Shown piece by piece: positions 16,535 through 25,426 of a stretch of 64,000 nucleotides of DNA (the stretch's first letter is position 1; the number at the start of each line of letters is the position of its first letter). Under the pieces are notes generated by a model. That model made no database searches. It was not told the origin of the DNA and saw nothing but the letters and a program-made list of their open reading frames with translations. The DNA is from RGIG6353 sp964650465 (GTDB taxonomy: Bacteria > Bacillota > Clostridia > Oscillospirales > SIG627): assembly GCA_964650465.1 (NCBI GenBank), contig CAZYTA010000009.1, positions 1 to 64,000 of the forward strand, written 5' to 3'. The translations under genes and the position numbers were made by a program.

Positions 16535-18571
16535 TTATTCGCTGACTTCTTCTGCAGCCTCGGTTGTTTCTTCAACAGCTTCCTCTGCATCGGGAAGAAG
16601 AGCTCTTATTGAAAGGCTAACCTTCTTTGCCTCGTCATCAATTTCGGTGATCTTAACATCAACCTCTTCGCCAACCTTAAGAACATCCTCAGGCTTAGAA
16701 ATCTTGGTGTTAGCAATCTGTGAAATATGGATAAGACCGTCAACACCGGGAACAATCTCTGCAAATGCGCCAAAGGGCATAAGATTTACGATTCTTACAT
16801 GAGCTGTATCGCCTGTCTTGTAGGTATCGTTGAATATTTTCCAAGGATTTGTTGCATCTGTCTTGTAGCCAAGAGAGATACGGTTATTTTCCTTATCAAA
16901 TTCCTTAACGAAAACTGTAAGCTCATCTCCGATGCTTACAACCTCGGAAGGATGCTTAAGACGAAGCCATGAAAGCTCGGTAATATGTACCATACCGTCT
17001 ACACCGCCAAGGTCAACAAAAGCACCAAAGCTTGTTATTGACTTAACCTTACCTGTATATACCTTACCCTCTTCTATTTCGGACCAGAACTTTTCAGCAA
17101 GAGCACGTCTCTCCTCACGTACAATAACTCGGATAGAACCTACTGCACGTCTCTTCTGCTGGTCTGCTTCGATAAGCTTGAACTTAACAGTTGTGCCGTT
17201 AAGCTGTGTAAGGTCACCGCCCATGGGAACATTGGTCTGAGAAGCGGGGATAAATACTCTAACACCGTTCCAGATAACTACAACGCCGCCGCGAACAACC
17301 TCGATAACCTTGCCCTCGAGAACTTCGTTAGCGTTGTAAACCTCTTCAACCTTAACCCACTTTGAGAAATAGTCAACCTTCTTCTTGGAGACCTGAACGG
17401 TTCCTTCGGGATCGTTGAACTTCATAAGAAGTACGGTAATCTCGTCGCCGACATGGAACTCTGACATAACATCCAAAGAAGGATCGTCGGTGATTTCGTC
17501 GAAAGCAAGAATACCGGTATGCTTAATTCCGAGATCAACATGAATCTCCGCAGGTGAAACCGATGTGATAACGCCTGTAACCTTTTCTCCTGTATTTAAA
17601 GTTTTGAATGACTTCTCAAGCATTTCAGCGAAGCTCATGCTGTCGCTAATTGCTGCATCCTTTGCCTCTACGGCTGTGTTTTCTGTGTTTGTGATTTCTG
17701 ACATTTTGTTTATAACCTCCTGTATAATTCTGTCGGGTGTCGATGCACCGGCAGTAATACCAATTTTATTTTTTCCGTCCATAAGCTCGGCTGTAATGCC
17801 GTCGGCATTCTGTATCCAGACGGAATCGCAAATCGCGGAAGAAATGTCAAACAGCTTTTTTGTATTAGAGCTGTTTTTTCCGCCAATTACAACCATCAGG
17901 TCTGATTGAGCTGCTATTTTCTTTGCATCTTCCTGACGATTTTGTGTAACACTGCATATTGTATCAAATAAAGTTAAATTTGTATATAGTTTTTCGAGAA
18001 ATTTAACACAAATTTTCCATTCGTTAATATTTTGGGTAGTTTGTGCAATAACCACCTTGCGTTTTTGTGTATCATTTGGAATCAGATTGACCTTTTCCTG
18101 CAATTCCTTCAAATCATTTACAACAATATACCTTTGAGAATCTTCGACTTCGCAAATGTAACTGCAAATACCTCTGATTTCGGGATGTTCCCTGTTTCCT
18201 ATTACAATAAAAAACGGTTTATCCTTGGCGTTTTCGGTTTCTACAATCTGCCATATTTTTTTTACAAAAGGACAAGTAGTGTCAACATAATCAACTCCAA
18301 GTGACTCAAGCTCTTTATAGGTTGACTTCAAAGCACCGTGAGCCCTTATGAACACTAATGCGTTTTCTTTGTCAATTGTTTTCAAATCTGTGTTTTCATC
18401 AAGTCTCTTTACCCCTTGTAATGCGAGATGCCTGATGTAATCTTCGTTGTGTATCAAATCTCCTAAGGTTGTAACAACCTTTGAGGTTGTACCCAAAGTA
18501 GATTCTATCAGCTCTGCGGCACGCTTGACACCAAAGCAGAAGCCTGCATATTTTGAAACGGTTATAATCAT
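16535..18571 (-). CDS. ispH: Fused HMBPP reductase (IspH) / ribosomal protein S1
   Basis: A 678-residue fusion known from Clostridia. Residues 1-285 are IspH, the 4Fe-4S enzyme that reduces HMBPP to IPP and DMAPP, with cluster cysteines C12 (AGFCFGVKRA), C100 (DTTCPFV) and C206 (DTICSVTQNRQ) and the catalytic TTQN segment near 178-181. Residues about 330-655 hold four S1 RNA-binding domains (VTGVITSV, LEGKVIEVV, YTGKVKSITSFGAFVDLGG, AHVRIVNLMPFGAFAEI), followed by a Glu-rich tail. The start overlaps plsC by 4 bases. Met290 has a strong ribosome binding site of its own (see 17704-17721), so free S1 of 389 residues (16535-17704) may also be made. Confidence 0.95.
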   Translation of the reverse strand: MIITVSKYAGFCFGVKRAAELIESTLGTTSKVVTTLGDLIHNEDYIRHLALQGVKRLDENTDLKTIDKENALVFIRAHGALKSTYKELESLGVDYVDTTCPFVKKIWQIVETENAKDKPFFIVIGNREHPEIRGICSYICEVEDSQRYIVVNDLKELQEKVNLIPNDTQKRKVVIAQTTQNINEWKICVKFLEKLYTNLTLFDTICSVTQNRQEDAKKIAAQSDLMVVIGGKNSSNTKKLFDISSAICDSVWIQNADGITAELMDGKNKIGITAGASTPDRIIQEVINKMSEITNTENTAVEAKDAAISDSMSFAEMLEKSFKTLNTGEKVTGVITSVSPAEIHVDLGIKHTGILAFDEITDDPSLDVMSEFHVGDEITVLLMKFNDPEGTVQVSKKKVDYFSKWVKVEEVYNANEVLEGKVIEVVRGGVVVIWNGVRVFIPASQTNVPMGGDLTQLNGTTVKFKLIEADQQKRRAVGSIRVIVREERRALAEKFWSEIEEGKVYTGKVKSITSFGAFVDLGGVDGMVHITELSWLRLKHPSEVVSIGDELTVFVKEFDKENNRISLGYKTDATNPWKIFNDTYKTGDTAHVRIVNLMPFGAFAEIVPGVDGLIHISQIANTKISKPEDVLKVGEEVDVKITEIDDEAKKVSLSIRALLPDAEEAVEETTEAAEEVSE
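17702..17721 (-). promoter_or_regulatory. rpsA: Internal ribosome binding site and ATG for a stand-alone S1
   Basis: Inside the fusion gene, at the junction of the IspH and S1 parts, the minus strand reads AGGAGGT (17721-17715), ten or eleven bases, then ATG at 17704 in frame. This is a perfect Shine-Dalgarno core in front of codon 290, exactly where an ordinary rpsA gene would start. Confidence 0.6.
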
Positions 18572-19173
18572 TTGTTATTCGGTTTTGCAAGCTCACAAAT
18601 CACTGCAAATATACTTTGTGAAGCCAACAAATAATCGTCTCCTTCCGGTCCGAAATCAATTTTTTCGTTGGGTATAACATCTCCGATTGTAACAATAACT
18701 TTTCTAAAAAGCTTTATCTTATAATCTTTTGTGTAGATTCCAACAGGAAGAACTCCTGCACCCGCCTTGGCGCATATAAAGCCTACTCCCTTTTTCGCCT
18801 GTTCCGGCTCCGGAGCTACATGCATTCTTTTTCCCTGAGGAAACAAAGAGAAGCATCCTCCGCTTTTTATAATGTCAATAGATTTTTTCACAGCTGCAGT
18901 ATCGTGTCCGCCTCTTGTAACGGGAAAGGCGCCGAAAAGCTTGATAATACTTTTAAGAACAGGCACCTTGAACAAGCTTTCCTTTGCCATGAAATTTATC
19001 GGCAATCCGGTTGTAATAACGGTAAGAATCGGGTCCCAGTTTGACAAATGATTTGCACAGATAACAGTCTTTTCGGGAACAGTTTTTTCCGCACGAAGGT
19101 CTACAACCTTAACGCGCAAAAAGAACTTTACCAACGGTGTCAAAACTTTAATAACAAATCTGTATAATTTCAT
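18568..19173 (-). CDS. plsC: 1-acyl-sn-glycerol-3-phosphate acyltransferase
   Basis: PlsC acylates lysophosphatidic acid to phosphatidic acid at the membrane. The 201-residue protein has the catalytic NHX4D motif NHLSNWD at 41-47, the FPVTRGG segment near 82 and FPQGKR near 112, the equivalent of the EGTRS phosphate site. The N-terminal 1-25 hydrophobic-amphipathic segment would attach to the membrane. It overlaps cmk by 4 bases and ispH by 4. Confidence 0.93.
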   Translation of the reverse strand: MKLYRFVIKVLTPLVKFFLRVKVVDLRAEKTVPEKTVICANHLSNWDPILTVITTGLPINFMAKESLFKVPVLKSIIKLFGAFPVTRGGHDTAAVKKSIDIIKSGGCFSLFPQGKRMHVAPEPEQAKKGVGFICAKAGAGVLPVGIYTKDYKIKLFRKVIVTIGDVIPNEKIDFGPEGDDYLLASQSIFAVICELAKPNNK

Positions 19174-19847
19174 TGGATTTCCGCCTTTTTCTTAATAATA
19201 TCAAGTGCCGCAGCAAGAGTTTCGTTCTCTGTATATACAGTGTTGTCAAGGAGTGTGGCGTCTTTTGCCTTAACAGCAGGCGCAACAGTTCTTGTGGAAT
19301 CATTCTTGTCGCGTAAAACCATATCGTTATATACTTGTTCATAGGTTATTTTTTCATCTTTTAATTTTAATTCCTCAAAGCGCCTTTCAGCTCTTTTTTC
19401 GGGAGATGCGGTAAGATATATCTTTACATCGGCATCGGGAAGTACCACGGTTGCAATGTCTCTGCCGTCCATAACAACAGAATGCTCCTTTGCTATATTT
19501 TGCTGTGTACCAAGCAAAAAGGCTCTTACTTCGGGAACCGCAGACACTGCGGAAGCGTACATTGAAATTTCGGGAGTTCTGATATACATAGAAACATCCT
19601 CGCCGTTGAGAATAACCTTTTGTACGCCGTTTTCATAACAAAGATCAATTGATATACTGCCCAGGCAGTCAACAATTGCTCCGATATTATCCAGTGTAAT
19701 GTTATTGTTCTTTGCAAAAAAACCTATTGCCCTGTAAAGAGCTCCTGTATCAACATATATTATACCCAGCTCCTTAGCTATTCTTTTTGCAAGTGAGCTT
19801 TTTCCTGCACCTGAGGGACCGTCTATAGCTATATTTACTTTTTTCAT
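19170..19847 (-). CDS. cmk: Cytidylate kinase
   Basis: Cmk phosphorylates CMP and dCMP. The P-loop is GPSGAGKS at residues 10-17; DTGALYRAIGFF near 33, the MDGRDIATVVLPDADVKIYLTASPEKRAERR region and RDKNDSTR near 183 are all typical. Length (225) is normal. The cmk-plsC-ispH/rpsA order is the standard clostridial one. Confidence 0.97.
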   Translation of the reverse strand: MKKVNIAIDGPSGAGKSSLAKRIAKELGIIYVDTGALYRAIGFFAKNNNITLDNIGAIVDCLGSISIDLCYENGVQKVILNGEDVSMYIRTPEISMYASAVSAVPEVRAFLLGTQQNIAKEHSVVMDGRDIATVVLPDADVKIYLTASPEKRAERRFEELKLKDEKITYEQVYNDMVLRDKNDSTRTVAPAVKAKDATLLDNTVYTENETLAAALDIIKKKAEIQ

Positions 19848-19871
19848 AGTACTCCTCTTTCCTTTTATAAG

Positions 19872-21113
19872 TCATATTTGCGCAGCATTGATTGCCGCTC
19901 TTGCAGTTGAAAATGCTATTTGTAAATTAAAACCGCCCGTATATGCATCCACATCTATAACCTCTCCTGCAAAATACAGTCCTTGCACCAGCTTGGATTC
20001 CATGGTTTTAGGGTTGATTTCAGATGTTGAAACACCACCGGATGTAATAATTGCCTCGCTTATCGGTCTTGCAGAATGTACGGTAAGAGTAAATTTTTTA
20101 AGCAATTCAACCAACCGTGTTCTCTCCTCTTTGGTTATCTCGTTTACTTTTTTTCGTCCGTCAATTCCGCTAAGCCGTACTACCACAGGTATGAGCTTTG
20201 ACGGTAACAGCTCACCAAGAGAATTTAAAAAATCTTTGTTTTTATTTTTTTCAAAGTCGGACAAGATCCTTTTATTCAATTTTTCGATATCCAAAGCAGG
20301 CTTTAAATCTATATGCACAAGATAAACGTCCTGTGCCTCGGAAATATCCCGTAAATGGGATGATGCGCTAAGCACCATCGGGCCGCTTATTCCGTAGTGA
20401 GTAAACAGCATTTCGCCAAAATCCTGATAAACAATTTTTTTGGTTCTTGTATCCGTTATCTTCAAGGCGGCATTTTTTAAGCTCAAGCCCATGAGCTCGG
20501 AGCACCATTTTTCTTTACACACCAACGGCACAAGCGATGGCTTTGGCGAAATAACCGTATGAGAAAACTTATTTGCAAACTTGTAGCCGTCTCCTGTTGA
20601 ACCGGTTAAAGGATAAGAAATTCCGCCTGTGGCAACAATCACCTTATCAAACGTATAAATTCCCTTTTCGGAAGAAACCGAAAATATGTCATCGGACTTG
20701 GATATGTTCAAAACATTTTCGTGTATAATTCCTATACCAAGCGTTTTAACTCTGTCAAGGAGTGCATTTCTTATATCCACTGCCTTGTCTGATTGAGGAA
20801 AGACCCTCCCCCCTCTTTCGTTTTTCAAAGGGACTCCCAGCGACTCGAAAAAGTCTACGGTATCGTTGTTGTCAAAAGCATTAAACGCAGAGTAAAGGAA
20901 TCGCGGATTTACGGGAATATTTTTAAAAAACTCATCAGAATTACAGGAATTGGTAACATTGCATCTGCCTTTACCTGTAATAAGCAATTTCTTGCCGGTA
21001 AAGGCATTTTTTTCAAACAAAGTAATTTCGTTGTTTTCTGTATCTGTAACCGATGCAGCTGCAAACAATCCTGCTGCACCTGCTCCTATAATTGCAATCC
21101 TGTTTTTTGTCAT
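19872..21113 (-). CDS. HI0933/YhiN-family FAD-dependent oxidoreductase
   Basis: A 413-residue flavoprotein of the HI0933/BaiN family. It has the dinucleotide-binding motif IGAGAAGLFAA at 8-18, ITGKGRCNVTNS near 46, the VATGGISYPLTGSTGDGY block near 160, and the C-terminal FAD segment GLYFAGEVIDVDAYTGGFNLQIAFSTA (partly). Members are linked to reductions such as bile-acid intermediates, but most have no known substrate. It is the first gene of the cmk operon and is found there in many Clostridia. Confidence 0.92.
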   Translation of the reverse strand: MTKNRIAIIGAGAAGLFAAASVTDTENNEITLFEKNAFTGKKLLITGKGRCNVTNSCNSDEFFKNIPVNPRFLYSAFNAFDNNDTVDFFESLGVPLKNERGGRVFPQSDKAVDIRNALLDRVKTLGIGIIHENVLNISKSDDIFSVSSEKGIYTFDKVIVATGGISYPLTGSTGDGYKFANKFSHTVISPKPSLVPLVCKEKWCSELMGLSLKNAALKITDTRTKKIVYQDFGEMLFTHYGISGPMVLSASSHLRDISEAQDVYLVHIDLKPALDIEKLNKRILSDFEKNKNKDFLNSLGELLPSKLIPVVVRLSGIDGRKKVNEITKEERTRLVELLKKFTLTVHSARPISEAIITSGGVSTSEINPKTMESKLVQGLYFAGEVIDVDAYTGGFNLQIAFSTARAAINAAQI

Positions 21114-21211
21114 ATTTTACCCCAACCTGATCTAAACTGAAAACGTTCCTGTATATGATACTATTTTTTTTTGAAAAAATCAATAAAAATCTCAAACTTT
21201 CGCTTTAATTA

Positions 21212-21240
21212 TTGAAAAGTTTTTAAAAACATGATATACT
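21212..21240 (+). promoter_or_regulatory. Promoter for the VanY-type peptidase gene
   Basis: TTGAAA (21212-21217), 17 bases, TATACT (21235-21240). The start codon is 43 bases further. The minus-strand promoter of the divergent flavoprotein gene was not clear to me in 21114-21211. Confidence 0.72.
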
Positions 21241-21282
21241 GTCCACAAGAGTAATAAAAACAGGAGGATAAAAAATCAAGAA

Positions 21283-22542
21283 ATGACTGACAATGAACTC
21301 AAAGAAAAACAACGGCAGCAAAAAATAAGGGCAAAAAACAAAAGGAGAAAAGAACGCAGAAGAAGAAGCAGATTAGCGGGAAGATTCTTGATTCTTACCA
21401 TAATTCTTTACGTTTTTCTTTTGTTGGCATTTTTGTTTGTCTTTTCAATTTCTCTGAAATCCTGTGAAAAAGATGAGCCCAAGCACGATGTTGTCATTGA
21501 CAAAGGCGAAGATCAAACAGAAACCTTAAAAAACAATGAGCTTTATGTAGGAGAAGACTTTTATCTTCCCATTTCAGCCATAAGCAAATTGACCGAAATT
21601 AAAGTAACAGGTGATAAAGAAAACCTGTCGTTCATCCTTGAATGTAACGGAGAATATGCAAAATTCCGCATCAATACACTTGAAGCCGACATAAACTCAA
21701 ATCCGGTTGAGCTCTCAAATGTATCACTTATGCGTGACGGAGAATTGTACTTACCTTTTGAATTTTTCAAAAGCCATATGCTTGGTTTTACTATAAGCAT
21801 TGACGAAGAGAGCAATACGTACAATGTGTCATTAGACCCCGACACTCAGCCGCAATTTATTCTAAAAGCGCCTGCAGAGACACCGCCTCTTCAGGAATCC
21901 CAGGCTTCCGAAGTTACCGAGTCGCCAATCGACTTTGTTTTGGATCTCTCGTCATACGAGGAATATATGAATCCTTCTGACAGAGATGCTTATCTCTTCA
22001 TAGTAAGTAAGGATAAACCGCTTACCAAGGATTACGTACCTGCAGATCTTACGGGCAGTATTTTTACAAGAAGTGACAGAGACACGAGAATGCTTGCAAA
22101 ATATGCCTGCCTTGCACTTGAGGCGTTTCTGAAAGAAGGCGAAGCCAACGGCATACGCGGGGTAACCGTTACAAGCGCTTACAGATCCTATGAATATCAG
22201 GACCAGCTTTTCCAGCAGGAAATACTTATCGAAGGAAGCTATGAAGAAGCTGCAAAGGACGTTAACCCTCCCGGAATCAGCGAGCACCAGACCGGACTTG
22301 CTGTAGATATGCACAACATGTCATCGGCTTCCACTGCATTCGGAAGCACAAAGGAAGCAAAATGGCTTGCCGAAAACGCACACAAGTTCGGCTACATTCT
22401 CCGCTACCCTGCCGACAAAACGGATATCACCGGAATAAGCTACGAGCCGTGGCATTTCAGATATGTCGGAAGATATCATGCCACAAAAATGTATGAGCTC
22501 GGCATGTGCCTTGAAGAATACATAGAGTATATAAACAATTAG
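21283..22542 (+). CDS. VanY-type D-alanyl-D-alanine carboxypeptidase, membrane anchored
   Basis: A 419-residue extracytoplasmic peptidase that would trim peptidoglycan stem peptides. A strongly basic N-terminus (1-35) precedes one membrane segment at about 35-57. Residues 85-185 resemble a copper-amine-oxidase-N-like wall domain (LYVGEDFYLPISAISKL, ELYLPFEFFKS). The C-terminal half is a VanY/M15 domain: VTSAYRSYEYQ near 290, SEHQTGLAVDMHN near 330-342 and EPWHFRYVG near 385, giving the zinc ligands His, Asp and His. The AGGAGG site is 15 bases from the ATG, unusually far, with no other ATG, GTG or TTG in between in frame. Confidence 0.9.
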   Translation: MTDNELKEKQRQQKIRAKNKRRKERRRRSRLAGRFLILTIILYVFLLLAFLFVFSISLKSCEKDEPKHDVVIDKGEDQTETLKNNELYVGEDFYLPISAISKLTEIKVTGDKENLSFILECNGEYAKFRINTLEADINSNPVELSNVSLMRDGELYLPFEFFKSHMLGFTISIDEESNTYNVSLDPDTQPQFILKAPAETPPLQESQASEVTESPIDFVLDLSSYEEYMNPSDRDAYLFIVSKDKPLTKDYVPADLTGSIFTRSDRDTRMLAKYACLALEAFLKEGEANGIRGVTVTSAYRSYEYQDQLFQQEILIEGSYEEAAKDVNPPGISEHQTGLAVDMHNMSSASTAFGSTKEAKWLAENAHKFGYILRYPADKTDITGISYEPWHFRYVGRYHATKMYELGMCLEEYIEYINN

Positions 22543-22553
22543 CCCTGTATGAA

Positions 22554-22594
22554 ATAACACTCACTGTAAATTATTACGGTGAGTGTTTGCTTTT
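22554..22594 (+). terminator. Terminator of the VanY gene, overlapping the 3' end of radC
   Basis: ACACTCACTGTAA pairs imperfectly with TTACGGTGAGTGT, followed by TTGCTTTTTT. The 3' side lies inside the last codons of the convergent radC gene (stop at 22574-22576). Confidence 0.75.
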
Positions 22595-23347
22595 TTCTGT
22601 ATTTTCTTCGTGATTTTCTTGATTCTCTTTGCGTTTAATTGATTCCTCATAAAACTTTAAAACGCCCTGATAACTGCTTCCCGAAACCACAAAATGCTCA
22701 ACAAGATTGATGTCAAACTGAAGTAAAAGTCTCTGCAGTCTCAAGGTGGAATCCAAGTCATCCAAAGAAGGAATAATTTTAGCTGTCGGATGATTATGAG
22801 CAAGAACAAATGCCGAGGCACCCGTATGCAGTACATCATTGGCTATTTGTCTTATGTTAACATTAACAGACGAGTAATTTCCTTCGCTGATTACATTTCT
22901 TCTGATGAGATGCATTTTGGAATCGAAATAATAACCGATAACAGTTTCGGTTTTTATGCCTATATAAGATTTTACACAAAGATTTGCAATCTCTTCATAT
23001 GACATGCCTTCGGATGCGGCAAGCTTAGCCTCCTGCTCGCTGTAATAGCGTGCAAGAGCCGGTATAAGCTTCAAAAAGGTTGCCGCCTGATCCTTTATTC
23101 CCGATATGCTTTTCATTTCCTCATATGACAAATTGAAGGCGCCCACAAAGCTGCCGCCTTTGTTAATAAGCTCATGAGCAATTTCGTTTGTATCCACCTG
23201 AGGTAAAGCGTAGTAAAGAAGAATCTCCATTATTTCATGCTCTGAAAAAGGCTCAAGTCCGTATTTTAAAAACTTTTCTTTCATCCTTTTTCTGTGGTTT
23301 GCATGAAGTGCTGAATTTCTCGGTCTTTTAGGAGAATTTACGTTCAT
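22574..23347 (-). CDS. radC: RadC-family JAMM-domain protein
   Basis: RadC proteins carry an N-terminal helix-hairpin-helix-like region and a C-terminal MPN+/JAMM metal site; despite the name, a repair role is unproven. I start at the ATG at 23347 (257 residues, MNVNSPKRPRNSALH). The frame extends to a TTG at 23404, but that part contains the plus-strand promoter of the next gene. FSEHEIMEILLYYALP and EMKSISGIKDQAATFL match the N-terminal domain; the JAMM motif is HNHPTAKIIPSLDD near residue 184 with an upstream Glu (EGNYSS). A weak AAGG precedes the ATG. Confidence 0.92.
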   Translation of the reverse strand: MNVNSPKRPRNSALHANHRKRMKEKFLKYGLEPFSEHEIMEILLYYALPQVDTNEIAHELINKGGSFVGAFNLSYEEMKSISGIKDQAATFLKLIPALARYYSEQEAKLAASEGMSYEEIANLCVKSYIGIKTETVIGYYFDSKMHLIRRNVISEGNYSSVNVNIRQIANDVLHTGASAFVLAHNHPTAKIIPSLDDLDSTLRLQRLLLQFDINLVEHFVVSGSSYQGVLKFYEESIKRKENQENHEENTEKSKHSP

Positions 23348-23382
23348 AATAACAACCTTATTTTTAAAAATATATTTTCCTC

Positions 23383-23411
23383 TTGACTTTATCCTCCTTT
23401 TCAATTAAAAT
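23383..23411 (+). promoter_or_regulatory. Promoter for the 23439 gene
   Basis: TTGACT (23383-23388), 17 bases, TAAAAT (23406-23411), 28 bases before the start codon. Confidence 0.75.
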
Positions 23412-23438
23412 AACTACAAAGAAACGGAAGGTAGAATC

Positions 23439-23816
23439 ATGTCAAAAGAGTTTAACAAAAAAATTTTTTCAATACTTCTTGATATATCAAGAGGTGACAG
23501 AAGCTGGCGGCAGTTTGCTTCAGACTGTGAAATCAGCTATGTACAAATGAGAAAGCTTGCCACATGCAAGCAAGAAAATCCTCCAAGAATCAAACTGCTT
23601 AAAAAAATCGTTGAAAACGGTGCAGGAGACCTGAGCATGGAGGATTACCTGTTTTCAATCGGTGCGGGAAACGACGATGAAGGAAAACACAGTTTGCCTG
23701 TAAGTACAAACCTGATAAAGCAAGGAGATGCTTTCTTTGAAAAATACCTTTCTCTGTCAATGGGGCAAAGAAAGATGATAAATGACTTTATCGATTTTTT
23801 ATCAGGCAGAGAATAG
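23439..23816 (+). CDS. Uncharacterised protein, possible helix-turn-helix
   Basis: I do not recognise this 125-residue soluble protein. GGAAGG lies 8 bases before the ATG. Residues about 20-65 (SWRQFASDCEISYVQMRKL then RIKLLKKIVENGA) have the spacing of a Cro/XRE-type helix-turn-helix with a second helix pair, so a small DNA-binding protein is plausible. The C-terminal half (FFEKYLSLSMGQRKMINDFIDFL) resembles the region after HTH domains in XRE regulators. It converges on and overlaps the next gene by 29 bases. Confidence 0.6.
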   Translation: MSKEFNKKIFSILLDISRGDRSWRQFASDCEISYVQMRKLATCKQENPPRIKLLKKIVENGAGDLSMEDYLFSIGAGNDDEGKHSLPVSTNLIKQGDAFFEKYLSLSMGQRKMINDFIDFLSGRE

Positions 23817-24267
23817 TCTCAACCATCTCTGCATTGGGTTCAAAGCATACCGCCTCTGTGCAGTCGCTATACTCAAATATCAGAACATAGCAAGAGTCCG
23901 TCACTATATTCCCGTTGTAGCTGTATATGCTGCGGGGATTGTGGGTCTCTTGCTTTTTGTACTCTTTGTTTGAATACAAAGCAACTATCCGAGGTACATC
24001 TATATTACAAACGATCTTTGAGGTTTTACCCATTGTTTTGTTGATAACAAAGCTTTCGTTATCAATCGAATATATATAGACAGGCAAAAAATATTTTGTC
24101 ATCAATTCGCATACAAGAATTGCCAAAGCGAAAAATGTCCCCTGCCAGATAACGTTCGGTAAATCAAAATACGCAGTTACAAAAACAGAAACAAGAAACA
24201 GAGCAACTGCACAAAGCGATATCAATATATTTGCTTTTATATTCTTTTTAGGCGTGTATATCATCAA
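23788..24267 (-). CDS. Uncharacterised protein with two membrane segments
   Basis: A 159-residue protein with two hydrophobic helices at about 12-33 and 38-62 and a soluble C-terminal domain with beta-rich segments (YIYSIDNESFVINKT, CYVLIFEYSDCTEAVCFEP). The layout resembles small membrane proteins with a PH-like (bPH) cytoplasmic domain, but I cannot assign a family. The start overlaps the yfcE stop by 4 bases, so it is co-translated with the phosphodiesterase. Its last 29 bases overlap the convergent 23439 gene. Confidence 0.65.
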   Translation of the reverse strand: MMIYTPKKNIKANILISLCAVALFLVSVFVTAYFDLPNVIWQGTFFALAILVCELMTKYFLPVYIYSIDNESFVINKTMGKTSKIVCNIDVPRIVALYSNKEYKKQETHNPRSIYSYNGNIVTDSCYVLIFEYSDCTEAVCFEPNAEMVETILCLIKNR

Positions 24268-24779
24268 TAATTCCTCAGAAAATCTATTTCTTTAGTAAAT
24301 GGGTCATATCGCAAAACTTCACAAGAAACAACGCTGAAATTTTCAATATGTATAATTCCGAATGTAATCAATCCTCCGTGACCTATGGTTCCCGGATTAA
24401 AAAACATTGTCTGACCGCGTTTTTCTTTAAACGGTCTGTGTGTATGTCCAAAAACAACCAAATCTGCCTTCAGCGCCCTTGCACGCACAGATATCCCTGT
24501 AATCCCACTCTTTACCGCATATTGATGCCCGTGAGTAAACAGGCATTTGACCCCCTCAAAAGAGCATATGTACTCAGAGTCAGTATCCACCTCAAAGAAG
24601 TCATTATTTCCTTTTACACCTACACTTGGTATATCGGGGAAAAGTGACTTTATTTTTTTATAATCGGAGCACATATCCCCAAGATGAACAATAAGCGAGG
24701 TGTCAGCTTTACAAGCCGTTATAATATCTTGCATATACGAAATATTTGTATGACTGTCCGAAAACACAAGTATTTTCAT
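24264..24779 (-). CDS. YfcE/MJ0936-family metallophosphoesterase
   Basis: A 171-residue calcineurin-like phosphodiesterase. Metal-binding motifs in order: DSH at 8-10, GD near 34, GNND near 58, HGHQY near 84 and GHTHRPF near 111, the complete set for a two-metal active site. Members hydrolyse model phosphodiesters; natural substrates are not settled. A second, different copy is at 60917. Confidence 0.92.
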   Translation of the reverse strand: MKILVFSDSHTNISYMQDIITACKADTSLIVHLGDMCSDYKKIKSLFPDIPSVGVKGNNDFFEVDTDSEYICSFEGVKCLFTHGHQYAVKSGITGISVRARALKADLVVFGHTHRPFKEKRGQTMFFNPGTIGHGGLITFGIIHIENFSVVSCEVLRYDPFTKEIDFLRNY

Positions 24780-24850
24780 TTTTTATATCTCCTTGTTTTG
24801 TGACAAAGTGCAAGTCATGGCATAAAATGTAACAGCAGGAGGTAACTGAC

Positions 24851-25060
24851 ATGATAAACAATCAAAAAAATTCTAACCCTGAACTTCAGAATACGCTGAA
24901 CAGCCTTTTAGGTCAAAAAAGTGAAATTGGTGATAACCTTAAAAACCTTATCAACTCACTGAGCGAGGATGACATAAAGAAAATATCAGGACTCATAAAA
25001 AATCAGGATTTACAGAGCATTGCAAGCTCAATCATAGAATCGAAAAAGAAAAAGGAGTAG
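24851..25060 (+). CDS. Small uncharacterised helical protein, first of three
   Basis: 69 residues, start preceded by AGGAGG at 7 bases. Highly polar and helical, with repeated Leu/Ile spacing (LQNTLNSLLGQKSEIGDNLKNL then DDIKKISGLIKNQDLQSIASSII) and a Lys-rich end. I know no family for it. It is 4 bases upstream of the next gene, so 24851-25741 is one three-gene transcript. Confidence 0.6.
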   Translation: MINNQKNSNPELQNTLNSLLGQKSEIGDNLKNLINSLSEDDIKKISGLIKNQDLQSIASSIIESKKKKE

Positions 25061-25064
25061 TCTG

Positions 25065-25415
25065 ATGGATGAAAATGTAATGGAGAAAGTCACCGAGCTG
25101 CTTAATTCCCCCGACCTATTGAAAAACGTGCAAGCTGTATTAGGTCAATTGGGCGGACAAGAAGCTCAAAAGCCTGACATTGTCGTAGAAGGCAAAGAGT
25201 CCTTCGGTGATATTTCGGATGCGGTCCAGGCGCTGAGTTCAAGCGGTCTGCTTTCATCTCTCACCTCATTTTTGTCACAAAACAGAACCGAAAGATTAGC
25301 TTTGCTGTCGGCATTACGACCTTTTTTAAGTGCGGAAAAGCAATCTCTTCTTGATTCAATACTCCAACTTCTTAAAATCGCCAACATATTACTGGCGGCA
25401 AACATAATCAAATAA
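25065..25415 (+). CDS. Uncharacterised helical protein, second of three
   Basis: 116 residues. The N-terminal half resembles the upstream protein in style (MEKVTELLNSPDLLKNVQAVLGQLGG); the C-terminal half has ERLALLSALRPFLSAEKQSLLDSILQLLKIANIL, a pattern I associate with unnamed clostridial proteins possibly tied to sporulation, but this is only a recollection of style. No signal peptide is evident; the last 20 residues are hydrophobic. Confidence 0.6.
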   Translation: MDENVMEKVTELLNSPDLLKNVQAVLGQLGGQEAQKPDIVVEGKESFGDISDAVQALSSSGLLSSLTSFLSQNRTERLALLSALRPFLSAEKQSLLDSILQLLKIANILLAANIIK

Positions 25416-25426
25416 GAGGTGATACT

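Noticed and set aside
23348..23404. RadC start at the upstream TTG
   Set aside because: The stretch contains the -35/-10 promoter of the divergent gene, and the ATG at 23347 gives the usual RadC length.
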